Source: Agrobacterium genomosp. 13 str. CFBP 6927
GTDB taxonomy: Bacteria; Pseudomonadota; Alphaproteobacteria; Rhizobiales; Rhizobiaceae
Assembly: GCA_900012615.1 (NCBI GenBank)
Contig: LT009756.1
Span: 1,638,567 to 1,702,566, forward strand
DNA length: 64,000 bases
Direction of reading: 5' to 3'
Both the position numbers and the translations under genes were made by a program. Position 1 is the stretch's first letter, and each line of letters starts with the position of its first letter. The notes beneath the pieces were generated by a model. That model was not told the DNA's origin and did not search any database. It worked only from the letters and a program-made list of their open reading frames with translations. Below, one piece after another: positions 1-9,973 of the stretch.

Positions 1-147
1 CACCGAAACCGGCTCGGCCGAGGCAAAGACCAAGGCCTCGGTGATCCGCTCCGCTTCCTTCAGCTGCCGTTCGGAAAATACCGTGGGTTCGAATCCCACC
101 CCATCTGTCACGATCGCCGCTTCGCCGGTCTCGTCGTCATTCGTCAT
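1..147 (-). CDS. scpB: ScpB, segregation and condensation protein B (5' end, partial)
   Basis: This is the first 49 codons of a leftward gene that runs off the window. The ATG is at 145-147 and the reading begins MTNDDETGEAAIV, then reaches KEAERITEALVFASAEPVSV. That last stretch is the typical first winged-helix entry of ScpB (alpha helix, then a short loop before the next helix). The start overlaps the last 11 bases of scpA, so translation of the pair is probably coupled. ScpB works with ScpA and SMC in chromosome condensation and segregation in the cytoplasm. The identification rests on this short N-terminus plus the scpA neighbour. A positive-strand reading frame over the same bases is a shadow. 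Confidence 0.85.
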   Translation of the reverse strand, partial: MTNDDETGEAAIVTDGVGFEPTVFSERQLKEAERITEALVFASAEPVSV

Positions 148-985
148 TATCAGTCCTTTCGGCATTCACGGCGCGATCGTCTCTCTCGCTCCTGCGCATA
201 TAGATGGGCTGGAAGGCGCCCTCCTGACGAATTTGCAGCGACCCCTCGCGCACCAGTTCCAGCGAGGCGGCAAACGCGCTGGCAATCGCGGTCACCCGCA
301 TGGCGGGGTCGGGCACATATTGCAGCAGATAGTGATCGAGCACGGTCCATTCACCGACATCGCCGAGCAGATTGGTCAAGAGCTCCCGCGCCTCCACCAG
401 CGACCAGACCTGCCGTTTTTCAATCGTGACCTGGGTGATGGCCTGCCTTTGCCGCAGATTGGCGTAGGCGCTCAGGAGATCGTAGAGATTTGCCTCGTAA
501 GCGGAGCGGTTGATATGCGGAATATGCTCCGGCGCGCCGCGGGCGAAAACATCACGGCCGAGCTGGGCGCGGTTGACGAGGCGTTCCGCCGCCTCGCGCA
601 TCGCTTCCAGACGTTTCAGCCGGAAGGCCAGCGTCGCGGCCATTTCCTCGCCCGAGGGGCCGTCATCCTTGGATTGCTGCGGAATGAGCAGCTTGGATTT
701 GAGAAAGGCGAGCCAAGCCGCCATGACGAGATAATCGGCCGCAAGCTCGATGCGCACGCGGCGCGCGCTTTCCACGAATTGCAGATATTGTTCGGCAAGC
801 GCCAGCACCGAAATGCGCGACAGATCGACCTTCTGCGTGCGGGCAAGATGCAGTAGCAGATCGAGCGGGCCTTCGAAACCCGCGACATCGATGACCAGCC
901 CGGCCTCACCCGTCAGCCGCTCCGGCGTCACATCCTGCCAGAGCTTGTCCATCGGTGTTGAATTGCGAGACTTGTCTGCTGCCAT
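137..985 (-). CDS. scpA: ScpA, segregation and condensation protein A
   Basis: The protein has 282 aa and is the kleisin subunit of the SMC-ScpAB condensin. The family signature FEGPLDLLLHL sits at residues 37-47, followed by a helix-rich middle and a C-terminal winged helix. A preceding tail of about 30 residues is longer than in Firmicutes ScpA, which is usual in alphaproteobacteria. The gene lies 58 bases after nagZ and overlaps scpB, in the conserved rhizobial order argS-SPOR-nagZ-scpA-scpB (the tat genes normally follow, outside this window). The start at 985 is chosen because MAADKSRN is the first ATG. MDKLWQDV at residue 12 is an alternative. Confidence 0.93.
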   Translation of the reverse strand: MAADKSRNSTPMDKLWQDVTPERLTGEAGLVIDVAGFEGPLDLLLHLARTQKVDLSRISVLALAEQYLQFVESARRVRIELAADYLVMAAWLAFLKSKLLIPQQSKDDGPSGEEMAATLAFRLKRLEAMREAAERLVNRAQLGRDVFARGAPEHIPHINRSAYEANLYDLLSAYANLRQRQAITQVTIEKRQVWSLVEARELLTNLLGDVGEWTVLDHYLLQYVPDPAMRVTAIASAFAASLELVREGSLQIRQEGAFQPIYMRRSERDDRAVNAERTDNDE

Positions 986-1043
986 TGTTCCATCCGCCGG
1001 GCGTCCGGCCTGTCGTCCCGATTAACGGGCCGCCGCCCAACTG

Positions 1044-2060
1044 TCAGGAAACGGCCCACATGGCGTTGAATTCGGCTCTCAGTTCCGCTTCGTCGGAAGC
1101 GTCCGCAACGGGGAAACCCGCTTCCACGGCCCGCACCCGCTGCAGCGAACGGCCGGAAAGAACGGGAACCTCCTTCACGACCTCAAGCATTTCACCCATC
1201 ACGCCGTTGCAATGCAAGACTATATCGCAGCCACCAGCAACAATATTCGCAGCCCGTTCGCCAAGCGTGCCCTTCAGCGCATTCATGGAACTGTCGTCGG
1301 ACATCAGCAACCCGTCAAAGCCGATGCGACCGCGAATGATCTCTTCGATCACCTTCGGCGAGGTCGTTGCCGGTCTCTCGCGGTCGACGGCGTTGAAGAC
1401 CAGATGGGCGCTCATCGCCATCAGCTCGCGGTTCAGCGCCCGGAACGGTACGAAATCATGGGCATCCAGTTCATCGAGCGGCACATCGACAACAGGCAGT
1501 TCATGGTGCGAATCCACCATGCCACGGCCATGGCCCGGCATATGTTTCATGACAGGCAGCATGCCGCCCGCCTTCAGCCCGTCGGCCGCCGCCTGCCCCA
1601 TCTCGGCCACCATGGTCGGCGAGTAGCCATAGGCGCGGTTGCCGATGACGTTGCTTGCACCTTCCACCGGCACATCGAGTACCGGCAGGCAGTCGACATT
1701 GATGCCGAATTTCATGAGGTCGAAGGCATGCAGGCGCGACATCAGCCAGGCGGCGCGCAGACCCTGTTCACGATCGCGCTCGTAAATCTCACCGAGAATG
1801 CGCGCATTCGGATAGGCCTGCAGGATCGGCGGCTTGATGCGCTGTACGCGACCGCCCTCCTGATCGATCAGAACCGGAGCGTCCGGCCGCCCGACGGCAT
1901 CGCGCATGGCGGCGACGAGATCGGTGATCTGCTGCGGCTCGCCGATATTGCGCCCGAACAGGATGAAGCCCCAAGGCTGCTCATCGCGGTAAAGGGCAAT
2001 CTCGTCGGCAGTCAGCGAAAGCCCGCTGCATCCGAGGATCATAGCTTTGCAATCGGTCAT
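1044..2060 (-). CDS. nagZ: Beta-N-acetylhexosaminidase NagZ (GH3)
   Basis: The protein has 338 aa from the ATG at 2058-2060 (MTDCKAMILGCSG). A longer frame begins at 2084, but its first eight residues are outside the family. NagZ is cytoplasmic and removes N-acetylglucosamine from anhydromuropeptides in cell-wall recycling, which can feed AmpC induction. The GH3 NagZ motif KHMPGHGRG with the following DSHHELP loop, which carries the catalytic His-Asp pair, is present. The substrate-binding LIDQEGGRVQRI segment and a FLFGRNI-like strand (FILFGRNI) are also present. The gene is fourth in a leftward run from dgt, and a palindromic repeat separates it from the SPOR gene. Confidence 0.95.
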   Translation of the reverse strand: MTDCKAMILGCSGLSLTADEIALYRDEQPWGFILFGRNIGEPQQITDLVAAMRDAVGRPDAPVLIDQEGGRVQRIKPPILQAYPNARILGEIYERDREQGLRAAWLMSRLHAFDLMKFGINVDCLPVLDVPVEGASNVIGNRAYGYSPTMVAEMGQAAADGLKAGGMLPVMKHMPGHGRGMVDSHHELPVVDVPLDELDAHDFVPFRALNRELMAMSAHLVFNAVDRERPATTSPKVIEEIIRGRIGFDGLLMSDDSSMNALKGTLGERAANIVAGGCDIVLHCNGVMGEMLEVVKEVPVLSGRSLQRVRAVEAGFPVADASDEAELRAEFNAMWAVS

Positions 2061-2148
2061 GGTGTCACGCCTGTCTGAGAACAAAAGGGGTAAGGGAAGA
2101 ATGGCCTTTAGCCATCGAGACTGCGGAGAGGTGCGGTTAATTTCTCCG

Positions 2149-2220
2149 CGTCATCCTCGGGCTTGACCCGAGGATCCATTTCGGCGGCCGTGAATCCTCG
2201 GGTCAAGCCCGAGGATGACG
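2149..2220. repeat. RIME-like inverted repeat inside the SPOR-nagZ gap
   Basis: Two nearly perfect arms of 28 bases (2149-2176 and 2193-2220) are inverted around a 16-base loop. Each arm itself contains the smaller palindrome cctcgggcttgacccgagg. The element belongs to the rhizobial intergenic mosaic repeats also seen at 13086, 26442, 37984, 39136, 42939 and 62494. It lies within the leftward operon, so its transcript would fold into a long hairpin between two genes. Confidence 0.85.
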
Positions 2221-2299
2221 TAGAGTTTGCCGGAAGGTCCGAATATGCCAAGGGCTGCCCACGCGGCAGCCCCAATCTTCTACGCCGGATCAGCCGCTA

Positions 2300-5200
2300 T
2301 CAGCGTGCCACCAGGCAGCTGCCGCCGGCCGAGCGGAACTTTTCGCACAGCGCCACGGCTTCGTTCTTGTCACCGGCCGGGATGCGGACGCGGTAGAACG
2401 TGCCCTTGCCGGCGATTTCGGCGGCCTTGATGTCGACGCCACGCCCACCGATGACCGAGCCGAACTTGGCCGACATGCTCTGGTAGGACTTCTGGGCCTC
2501 CGCCTGGCTCGGCAGGGACGCGATCTGGATGTAATAACCACCGGCCGAAGGGGTGTTTGTCGCGGCCGGCGTCGCGGCGGCTGTCTGCTGCTGCGCAGCC
2601 GGCGGCTGAGCCGGAGCGGTAGCGGCGGGACGGACATTACCCTGATTGGTGACGGTTGCCACGACATTGGAAGGCTGCGAGGACGGACGCGCTGCAGGAA
2701 GCGGCGCCGCCGTCTGCGAGGCCGGTGCGGCAGGCGTATTGGCCTGAGGCTGCGCAGCCTGCTCCGGCGCGACCGGAACACGCGAAGCGGCGATGACGGC
2801 AGGAGCGCCCTCACCCGGCTTGGCGGTCTGGGGCGCGGCAAGCTCCGCGACCTTGTCGGCCTTCGGCGGCTGGGCTGCCGGTGCATCGACTTCCTGGGCG
2901 ACCAGCGTGCCATCCGGCTTGACGATCATCGTGCGGACCTTGCGCGGCGAAACACCGGTTGCACCGGCACCTTCGTTGTGCGCGGCCTTTTCTTCCGGCG
3001 AAAGCAGGCGCGGGTCTTCAGTTTCACCAACCGGCGTACCGGTTGCGGTTTCCATATCCCCGTCGTTTTCACCTTCCAGCGGCAATTGTTCGGGGATCAG
3101 CGTGCGCTGAACCACATCGACCGGCTGCTCGCTGCTGGAAATCAGGGCGGGCTGCTTCGGATCGGCAGCACTGCCGCCGGCCACGCGGTCATACACCGCC
3201 TTGTCCTGGTTGGGCACGACGCGACCGCCCGGATTTTCCGGCACGACCTTCATCGGATCATTATCGGCGGAAATGATGACCGGCGCGCCATTGGAGCCGG
3301 TGCTGGACGAACCGCCTGATATCAGCGCGTAGACACCGCCGCCGACAAGCACCAGACCGATTGCGGCTGCAACCGGCATGATCCAGCGGCGACCGCCGCG
3401 CTCATCCTCATCGCGATAAGCGGCCTGATGATCGACATAGGTGTTCTCGGCATCCCGTGCGTTGCCGCGGGAAGCTGCAGCCTCCTGCATGGAGCGACGG
3501 AAGTCCTCTTCCAGCGCCCGTTCGAATTCGTCGGCTTCTTCCGGAGCCTGAACGGCGGCACGCGCCTGCGGGGCGGCTGCGCGGTTTTCCGCATGTTTGT
3601 GACGATCAAGACCGCCGGCGACCGCAGGCGCAAACAGCGTCGCAAGTTCGGTGTCGATGTCGAGATCTTCTTCGTGACGGCGGGCAACCGGCTTGGGTTC
3701 GAAAACCCCGACCGGCAATTCCGGCACATCCATCTCCACAATGGTTTCCGGATGTTCTTCCGTCTCGCCGATCTGCGAAGGATCGAAAGGCAGGCTCTCC
3801 AGTGTCTGCGGCGCAACCGGCTGCGGCGCAGCGGCGGCGGGACGCGGCTGAACGGGCGCGGCTGCGGCAATCGGCGCGGATACCGGCGCGACGCGCGGCT
3901 GGGGCGTGGGCTGCTCCCTTACCGGCTGGGGTGCAGCGGCAGCGACCACAGGCGCAACCGGCTGCTGGCGAACGGGTTGCGGCACGGGCGCAGGTGCGAC
4001 CTCGGCTTCGGCAATTTCGGAAAGGTCGAGATCAAGATCGAGATCGTCGAGCGCAAGCTCAAAATCATCGTCGTTGAAGCCCGCAAAATCGCTGAAATCC
4101 GGTTCCTGAACGGGAGCCGCAGATGTTGCAGGGGCAACCGGGGCTGCCCGTACCGGTATCGCGGCAACTGGCGGCTCCACCTTCGCAACCTGAGCGACAG
4201 GTGCGGCCTGAACGACGGGCGCAGACTGGACGACGGGTTCTTCACCACGGCCGGGAATGGAATATTTCGCAACGTCGTAGATCAGCTCGTCCATCGGCGA
4301 CAGATCGGCCGCAACGGACGTCTGAACAACAGGAGATGTGACCGGCTGCGCAGCAGGCGTGAAGGTTTCAGCAGGCAGAGGCGTAAAGGCAGGCGCAGTC
4401 TCTTCCGCCTGAATGACGACGGGCGCCGGTGCAGGTTCGATCTGCGGCGCGATCCGGGCTGCCGGCTGCTGTTCGGACCTCGGCTCGACCCGTCGCGGAT
4501 CGACCGCCGAAACATCGCGACGCGCCCCGAAATTGGCAAGCGGCAGGCGCAGGCTGGAAAATTCCAGCGAAGAACGGCCGCCATGCGAAGGCGGGCGCAC
4601 GGAAACGGGTGCAGGCGCTTCCTCGGCAACCGCGATCTCCACCTCATCGGCAAGATCGAAGGCCTGCGGCTCCGGCGTGTAACCATGCGAAGACGGAATG
4701 TTGCTGGAAACATCGGCCGGAAGTTCCGGCATGGCGTGCCATTCGGGCTGGGCGGGCTCGATGGCCTGCGGCTCTTCCCATGCCAGTTGTTGGGCGGCCT
4801 GCTGGTAAACCACCGGCTCGGCAGCACGCGGCTGGCGCGAATGCACGTCGAAAACTTCGGCGACCGCACCGGCATCGTCGCGGAAATCCGCGCGAATGTC
4901 CTGTGTCGACGTTTCCACGTAATTGTGAATATAGGCGTTGTCGACTTCCGGAAGCGGCTCTTCCGTGAACTCGGGCGCCACCTCATAGGCCGGCGTCGGC
5001 TCCGGCGCATACCGGGCCTCGACCTGCGGCTCGGCCACGGGGGAGAGTTCCGGCTCGCGGCGGGCGAAAACCTGCTCGACACGCTGCATGAAGTCGTTGG
5101 GGTGGATGCCCGCACGGACATCGTTTGCCGGATCAAGAACGACCGGATCGGCGTGCGGTGCGTCGTAAACCTCGAATTCCCTCAGAAGCTCATCTTCGAG

Positions 5201-5380
5201 ATTGAATTCGGGTTCGCGGCGGGTCACCGATGGCGCAGCCTCGGAACTCGCATGCGAAGGACGATCTTCGAAGCCGACGATACGCGCCAGTTCTGCCAGA
5301 GGATCGTTGTCAGCGAACCCTTCGGACCGGGCGTCCCGGTTATACGCGACATTTTTTTCGACCATTACGTGTTCCACCAT
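2300..5380 (-). CDS. Large SPOR-domain inner-membrane protein
   Basis: The 1026-aa protein has a long acidic and Pro/Ala-rich cytoplasmic region (about residues 1-665). One membrane span follows near residues 668-690 (PVAAAIGLVLVGGGVYAL), then a low-complexity periplasmic linker and a C-terminal SPOR domain over the last 80 residues (GGYYIQIASLPSQAEAQ to SCLVAR). SPOR domains bind glycan strands stripped of stem peptides at division sites, so a role in septal or polar cell-wall work is likely. The N-terminal half contains repeated Pro/Val/Ala segments that are poorly conserved between species. The gene is 51 bases downstream of argS. The start could be the first ATG (MVEHVMVEKN) or the methionine at residue 6. 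Confidence 0.85.
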   Translation of the reverse strand: MVEHVMVEKNVAYNRDARSEGFADNDPLAELARIVGFEDRPSHASSEAAPSVTRREPEFNLEDELLREFEVYDAPHADPVVLDPANDVRAGIHPNDFMQRVEQVFARREPELSPVAEPQVEARYAPEPTPAYEVAPEFTEEPLPEVDNAYIHNYVETSTQDIRADFRDDAGAVAEVFDVHSRQPRAAEPVVYQQAAQQLAWEEPQAIEPAQPEWHAMPELPADVSSNIPSSHGYTPEPQAFDLADEVEIAVAEEAPAPVSVRPPSHGGRSSLEFSSLRLPLANFGARRDVSAVDPRRVEPRSEQQPAARIAPQIEPAPAPVVIQAEETAPAFTPLPAETFTPAAQPVTSPVVQTSVAADLSPMDELIYDVAKYSIPGRGEEPVVQSAPVVQAAPVAQVAKVEPPVAAIPVRAAPVAPATSAAPVQEPDFSDFAGFNDDDFELALDDLDLDLDLSEIAEAEVAPAPVPQPVRQQPVAPVVAAAAPQPVREQPTPQPRVAPVSAPIAAAAPVQPRPAAAAPQPVAPQTLESLPFDPSQIGETEEHPETIVEMDVPELPVGVFEPKPVARRHEEDLDIDTELATLFAPAVAGGLDRHKHAENRAAAPQARAAVQAPEEADEFERALEEDFRRSMQEAAASRGNARDAENTYVDHQAAYRDEDERGGRRWIMPVAAAIGLVLVGGGVYALISGGSSSTGSNGAPVIISADNDPMKVVPENPGGRVVPNQDKAVYDRVAGGSAADPKQPALISSSEQPVDVVQRTLIPEQLPLEGENDGDMETATGTPVGETEDPRLLSPEEKAAHNEGAGATGVSPRKVRTMIVKPDGTLVAQEVDAPAAQPPKADKVAELAAPQTAKPGEGAPAVIAASRVPVAPEQAAQPQANTPAAPASQTAAPLPAARPSSQPSNVVATVTNQGNVRPAATAPAQPPAAQQQTAAATPAATNTPSAGGYYIQIASLPSQAEAQKSYQSMSAKFGSVIGGRGVDIKAAEIAGKGTFYRVRIPAGDKNEAVALCEKFRSAGGSCLVAR

Positions 5381-5431
5381 CTACGCATTGCAGCTCTTGC
5401 CAGCGTATTGTGAGCAAATAATGGTGATATG

Positions 5432-7189
5432 TTATCGCATCTCGTCAGGCGCGTCCGCTCCTAAAAGAGCCAGGCCAGACTTCAAAACATTCGCGACAGC
5501 ATTCACCAGCCCAAGTCTGGCAATGCTCAATTCTCGGTTTTTATCGTTAATAAAACGTAATTCCTGATGGTCTTTACCCTTGTTCCAGTGTCCATGGAAG
5601 GAACTGGCGAGATCATAGAGGTAAAAAGCAAGCCGGTGCGGCTCATGCGAAAGGGCCGCAGATTCGATCAGGCGCGGATATTCAGCAAGCTTTGCAACCA
5701 GTTGCAACTCATTGATATCGCTAATCAAAGAGACAGATGCCGCCATCTCCTCAGCCGAAGGAGAAAGCCCCGGAAACGCCTCCTGCGCCTGCCGGAAGAT
5801 CGACATCGACCGGGCATGGGCATATTGCACGTAAAAGACCGGATTATCCTTCGATTGTTCGGTCACTTTTGCGAAATCGAAGTCCAGCGGCTCGGAATTC
5901 TTCCGATAAAGCATCATGAATCGCACCGGATCGCGACCCACTTCGTCCACAACATCGCGCAGTGTCACGAAGTCGCCGGAGCGCTTCGACATCTTCACCG
6001 GCTCGCCGTCGCGGTAGAGCTTGACGAGCTGGCACAGGAGCACCGTCAGTTTCGACTTGCCTTCGGAGACAGCGCGCGCAACCGCTTCCAGCCGCTTCAC
6101 GTAGCCGCCATGGTCAGCGCCGAGCACATAGATCATCTCGGAGAAACCACGGTCGAACTTGTTCTTGAAATAAGCGACATCGGCGGCGAAGTAGGTGTAG
6201 GAACCGTCCGACTTCATCAGCGCGCGGTCCATGTCGTCGCCCACTTCCGTGGAGCGGAACAGCGTCTGCTCGCGGTCTTCCCAGTCTTCCGGCAATTCGC
6301 CCTTCGGCGGCGGCAGGGTGCCCTTGTAGACATGGCCCTTGAAGGTCAGATCATTGATGGCCGAAAGGATCGGCCCGCCATTGCCCTCATGCAGCGTGCG
6401 CTCCGAGAAGAACACGTCATGCTTGACGTTCAGCGTCTCAAGATCCTCGCGTATCATCGCCATCATCGCAGCGATCGCCTTGTCCTTGACGATCGGCATC
6501 CACTTTTCCTCGGGCATGGCGCGCAGCTTGATGCCATATTCATCCGCCAGCGCCTGGCCAACGGGAACGAGGTAATCGCCGGGGTAGAAGCCCGATGGAA
6601 TGGCGCCGATGTCTTCGCCAAGCGCCTCGCGGTAACGCAGGAACACCGAACGGGCCAGCACGTCGATCTGCGAACCGGCATCGTTGATGTAATATTCCTT
6701 GGTGACGCCATAACCCGCAAAAGCAAGCAGGTTCGCCAGCGTGTCGCCCACCACGGCGCCACGGCAATGGCCGACATGCATCGGGCCGGTCGGATTGGCG
6801 GAGACATATTCGACGTTGATCTTCTGGCCCGCACCGATGGTCGAGCGGCCGAAATCGACGCCCTGCCCGATCATGTCGGCGAGAAGACGCTGCCAGTAAC
6901 CGACGGAGACCTTGAGATTGATGAAACCGGGACCGGCAACATTGACGCTGTCGACATCGCCATCCGCCTGAAGGGCGGGCACGATGAGTTCGGCAAGCGC
7001 GCGCGGATTGGTGCCGAGCGGCTTCGCCAGCACCATCGCCGCATTGGTTGCGACATCGCCATGGCTGAGATCGCGCGGGGATTCGACGGTAATTCGACTG
7101 AAATCGACCTTTTCGCGGTTCTCTTTCACGAGATCGAGGGTTTCGAGCGCGTTTTTGATCCTGGTATCGAAATCGGCAAAAATGTTCAT
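5432..7189 (-). CDS. argS: Arginyl-tRNA synthetase
   Basis: The protein has 585 aa from the ATG at 7187-7189 ([15 protein letters not shown]). The frame is open 43 codons further upstream, but that extension overlaps dgt and is not family-like. It charges tRNA-Arg in the cytoplasm. The class I signature appears as [14 protein letters not shown] (HIGH equivalent), with the degenerate second motif VKMSKRSG. The N-terminal Arg-tRNA-synthetase domain comes before the catalytic core and the DALR anticodon domain is at the C-terminus ([15 protein letters not shown] to the end). The gap to dgt is 76 bases, with no terminator visible, consistent with one operon. Confidence 0.96.
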   Translation of the reverse strand: MNIFADFDTRIKNALETLDLVKENREKVDFSRITVESPRDLSHGDVATNAAMVLAKPLGTNPRALAELIVPALQADGDVDSVNVAGPGFINLKVSVGYWQRLLADMIGQGVDFGRSTIGAGQKINVEYVSANPTGPMHVGHCRGAVVGDTLANLLAFAGYGVTKEYYINDAGSQIDVLARSVFLRYREALGEDIGAIPSGFYPGDYLVPVGQALADEYGIKLRAMPEEKWMPIVKDKAIAAMMAMIREDLETLNVKHDVFFSERTLHEGNGGPILSAINDLTFKGHVYKGTLPPPKGELPEDWEDREQTLFRSTEVGDDMDRALMKSDGSYTYFAADVAYFKNKFDRGFSEMIYVLGADHGGYVKRLEAVARAVSEGKSKLTVLLCQLVKLYRDGEPVKMSKRSGDFVTLRDVVDEVGRDPVRFMMLYRKNSEPLDFDFAKVTEQSKDNPVFYVQYAHARSMSIFRQAQEAFPGLSPSAEEMAASVSLISDINELQLVAKLAEYPRLIESAALSHEPHRLAFYLYDLASSFHGHWNKGKDHQELRFINDKNRELSIARLGLVNAVANVLKSGLALLGADAPDEMR

Positions 7190-7265
7190 CGTTCCAACCT
7201 GCGCGAAGGGCTTCTGTTTATGTCCGGCCATCATAACCGGGTTGGCTTCGCGATCGCCCGCTGCC

Positions 7266-8483
7266 CTATCGCAAATCGGGGGTGCGGTCAAACAGCCGCT
7301 GGTGGGCGCGCAGTGCATAACTATCCGTCATACCCGCCAGATAATCGCCCACGTGCCGGGCCTTTGCGGCCACGCTCATGCCGGAAATGCTGTCCACCCA
7401 GTAGTGGCTCTGCATCTCCGCCGGCGTTTCCATATAACGGTGGAAAAGATCGGTGACGATCTGTGTCGCGCCGGCGCGGATGCGCATGATCTCCGGGTGG
7501 CGGTAGATATGGCCGAACAGCAGCTTCTTGATCTGCCGGTCGGTCTCGGCCATTTCCGGCGAGAAGGTCGCAACGGTGAAATCGGCAGCACGGATATCCG
7601 CCGCACTCTTCGGCTTCAGACGGACCAGATTCTGCTGCGCAACCCCGATCACATCCTCCACCATATGGGTGATCTGCCGGCGCATGATCTCATTGGCGAA
7701 ACGCTCCTTGTCGAGTACGGGATATTTCGCCCGTACCTGCGCCATCAGGCCGCTGAGGAACGGCACCTCCTCGAGCATCTCGAAGGTGAGATAACCGGCG
7801 CGCAAACCGTCATCGATGTCATGGGTATTATAGGCGATGTCATCGGCAATCGCCGCCACCTGCGCCTCGAGGCTGGCATAGCTGCCGATTTCCAGATCCT
7901 GCAGCTCGCAATATTCGAGGATCGGCAGCGGAACCGGCCCCTTGATCCCCTCGCCCCTGGCATTCACCAGCGGGCCATTGTGCTTGACCAGCCCTTCGAG
8001 CGTCTCCCAGGTCAGGTTGATGCCGTCATACTCGGCGTAGCGGCGCTCCAGCTTGGTGACGATGCGCAGCGACTGGGCATTGTGATCGAAGCCGCCATAG
8101 GGCAACAGCACCGCGTCCAGTGCATCCTCGCCGGTATGGCCGAAAGGCGTGTGGCCGAAATCATGCACCAGCGCCACGCCCTCGGCCAGGTCCTCGTCGA
8201 GCTTAAGCGCGCGGGCGAGCGCCCGGGCGATCTGCGCCACCTCGATGGTGTGGGTGAGGCGCGTGCGATAATGGTCACCGTCGGGGCTGATGAACACCTG
8301 CGTCTTGTGCTTCAGGCGGCGGAAGGCTGTCGTGTGGACGATGCGGTCCCGGTCGCGCTGGAATTCCGACCGTGTCAGGCTACCCTCTTCGGCAAAAAGA
8401 CGCCCGCGCGTGGTCCACGGATCGGAGGCGAAAACCGCTCTCTCGCCACTTCCGAAACCCAATGCGCGCTGGTCTATGATCAT
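7266..8483 (-). CDS. dgt: dGTPase-like HD-domain triphosphohydrolase
   Basis: The protein has 405 aa from the ATG at 8481-8483 ([15 protein letters not shown]). Extension upstream to 8546 is possible but not supported by the family. It cleaves dGTP or other dNTPs to the nucleoside and triphosphate, helping to set dNTP pools. HD-domain metal ligands are visible as [25 protein letters not shown] and [12 protein letters not shown]. The length and the TPFGHTGE form match the type 2 deoxyguanosinetriphosphate triphosphohydrolase-like proteins of alphaproteobacteria. It is the first gene of the leftward operon and diverges from erpA across about 210 bases. Confidence 0.93.
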   Translation of the reverse strand: MIIDQRALGFGSGERAVFASDPWTTRGRLFAEEGSLTRSEFQRDRDRIVHTTAFRRLKHKTQVFISPDGDHYRTRLTHTIEVAQIARALARALKLDEDLAEGVALVHDFGHTPFGHTGEDALDAVLLPYGGFDHNAQSLRIVTKLERRYAEYDGINLTWETLEGLVKHNGPLVNARGEGIKGPVPLPILEYCELQDLEIGSYASLEAQVAAIADDIAYNTHDIDDGLRAGYLTFEMLEEVPFLSGLMAQVRAKYPVLDKERFANEIMRRQITHMVEDVIGVAQQNLVRLKPKSAADIRAADFTVATFSPEMAETDRQIKKLLFGHIYRHPEIMRIRAGATQIVTDLFHRYMETPAEMQSHYWVDSISGMSVAAKARHVGDYLAGMTDSYALRAHQRLFDRTPDLR

Positions 8484-8697
8484 ATATCCACCTGTTGTCT
8501 TCTCTGGCCGCGACGTCCTTTTCGCCTTGGCCATTGACCTTTTCATTCACCCTTCATACCTATCGAAGAGGTCAGCGCAAAGCATCATCGCGGCGCAGGC
8601 GCCTTCACACAGGCTATAGACCGTTAATTTGACCGGTTTATAATAGTGACAATGAGATTATTGCTCTCCGGTTCTTGACCCCGGCACGAGGAACGAC

Positions 8698-9030
8698 ATG
8701 GAAAACAGCGACATTACACTTTCGGAAGCCGCAGCGAAGCGAATCGCCCAGATCGTCGCAGCGGATGCAGGCAAACAGGCACTGCGCGTTTCGGTGGAAG
8801 GCGGCGGCTGCTCGGGCTTCTCCTACAAGTTCGATCTGGCGGAAGACCCCGCCGATGACGACATCGTGATTGCGCGCGGCGACGCCAGAGTGCTGATCGA
8901 CAGCATGTCGGTCATCTACATGGCCGGCTCCGAAATCGACTTCGTCGACAACCTGCTCGGCCAGTCCTTCCAGATCAAGAACCCGAATGCGGTCGCAAGC
9001 TGCGGCTGCGGCACCAGCTTCTCGATCTGA
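8698..9030 (+). CDS. erpA: A-type iron-sulfur carrier ErpA/IscA
   Basis: The protein has 110 aa and carries the three conserved cysteines of A-type carriers: Cys in GGGCSGFSYKF near residue 39 and the CGC pair in SCGCGTSFSI at the C-terminus. It receives Fe-S clusters and passes them to apoproteins in the cytoplasm. The start follows gaggaacgac with a usable ribosome site. A TATAAT-like hexamer stands about 60 bases upstream (around 8638), but no clear regulator box was recognised. The gene is divergent from dgt, an arrangement common in rhizobia. It could equally be named iscA, because sequence alone does not separate these paralogues firmly. Confidence 0.9.
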   Translation: MENSDITLSEAAAKRIAQIVAADAGKQALRVSVEGGGCSGFSYKFDLAEDPADDDIVIARGDARVLIDSMSVIYMAGSEIDFVDNLLGQSFQIKNPNAVASCGCGTSFSI

Positions 9031-9127
9031 CGCCATTCTATCCACCACATCCTCACCAGCCGTTTCCAAAAACGGTGGCAATCGCTTTTGCATCGGGTAA
9101 AAGTACCCCCACAAAAGGGAAACTCCG

Positions 9128-9925
9128 ATGAAGATTGCCACCTGGAACATCAATGGCGTCAAGGCGCGTATCGAAAACCTCTGCCAGTGGCTGAAGGATT
9201 CATCGCCTGACATTGTCTGCCTTCAGGAAATCAAATCCGTCGATGAGGGCTTTCCCCGCCTTGAGATCGAGGCTCTCGGCTATCATGTCGAGACACATGG
9301 TCAGAAGGGCTTCAACGGCGTCGCCCTGCTCTCGAAGATGAAGCCGGACGAGATCAATCGCGGCCTGCCGGGAGACGATGCCGACGAACAGGCGCGTTTC
9401 ATCGAGGGCGTGTTTTCCGTCGATGGCGGCGCGATCCGGGTCTGCTCGCTTTACCTGCCGAACGGCAATCCGCCGGATGATCCGGTCAAATATCCCTACA
9501 AGCTTGCCTGGATGGAACGGCTGCGCCGCTTTGCCGAAGACCGCCTCGCGCTGGAGGAGCCGCTCATTCTGGCCGGTGACTACAACGTCATCCCCGAACC
9601 CTTCGATTGCCACGACCCACGCGTGTGGGAAGGTGACGCCCTGTTCCTGCCGCAGACCCGTTCGGCCTTCCGCAAGCTGGAAAATCTCGGCTTTACCGAT
9701 GCCGCGCGCGCAACGACGGATGAGCCCGGACTTTATTCCTTCTGGGATTATCAGGCCGGCGCATGGCCGAAAAACAACGGCATCCGCATCGATCACCTGA
9801 TGCTTTCGTCGGAAGCGGCGGACCGACTGCAATCGGTCAACATCGAAAAACATGTGCGGGCTTGGGAAAAACCGTCCGACCACGTACCGGTCTGCGGTTA
9901 CTTCGATTTCAGACCGGTCGGCTGA
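9128..9925 (+). CDS. xthA: Exodeoxyribonuclease III
   Basis: The 265-aa cytoplasmic AP endonuclease and 3'-5' exonuclease acts in base-excision repair. EEP-family motifs appear in order: MKIATWNINGVKAR with the first Asn, LQEIK with the metal-binding Glu, GFNGVALLSK, ILAGDYNVIPEP with the Asp/Asn pair, and RIDHLMLS and PSDHVPV with the C-terminal Asp-His pair. The length matches E. coli XthA (268 aa). The gene is 97 bases after erpA and convergent with exoR, and a short hairpin lies between the two. Confidence 0.95.
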   Translation: MKIATWNINGVKARIENLCQWLKDSSPDIVCLQEIKSVDEGFPRLEIEALGYHVETHGQKGFNGVALLSKMKPDEINRGLPGDDADEQARFIEGVFSVDGGAIRVCSLYLPNGNPPDDPVKYPYKLAWMERLRRFAEDRLALEEPLILAGDYNVIPEPFDCHDPRVWEGDALFLPQTRSAFRKLENLGFTDAARATTDEPGLYSFWDYQAGAWPKNNGIRIDHLMLSSEAADRLQSVNIEKHVRAWEKPSDHVPVCGYFDFRPVG

Positions 9926-9940
9926 CCGGCTCTCACCAAG

Positions 9941-9960
9941 GCGGCTGAAGCCTCAGCCGC
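9941..9960. terminator. Hairpin between convergent xthA and exoR
   Basis: Perfect arms of eight bases (gcggctga and tcagccgc) enclose the four-base loop agcc. The site lies 16 bases after xthA and 14 bases after exoR. No T-run follows on either strand, so it is a weak candidate for a shared transcription end. Confidence 0.4.
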
Positions 9961-9973
9961 GGGCGACATCAAT

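Noticed and set aside
41-856. Rightward open frame of 271 codons over scpA and scpB
   Set aside because: It lies antisense to scpA, whose protein has clear family motifs. The frame is a shadow of high-GC codon use.
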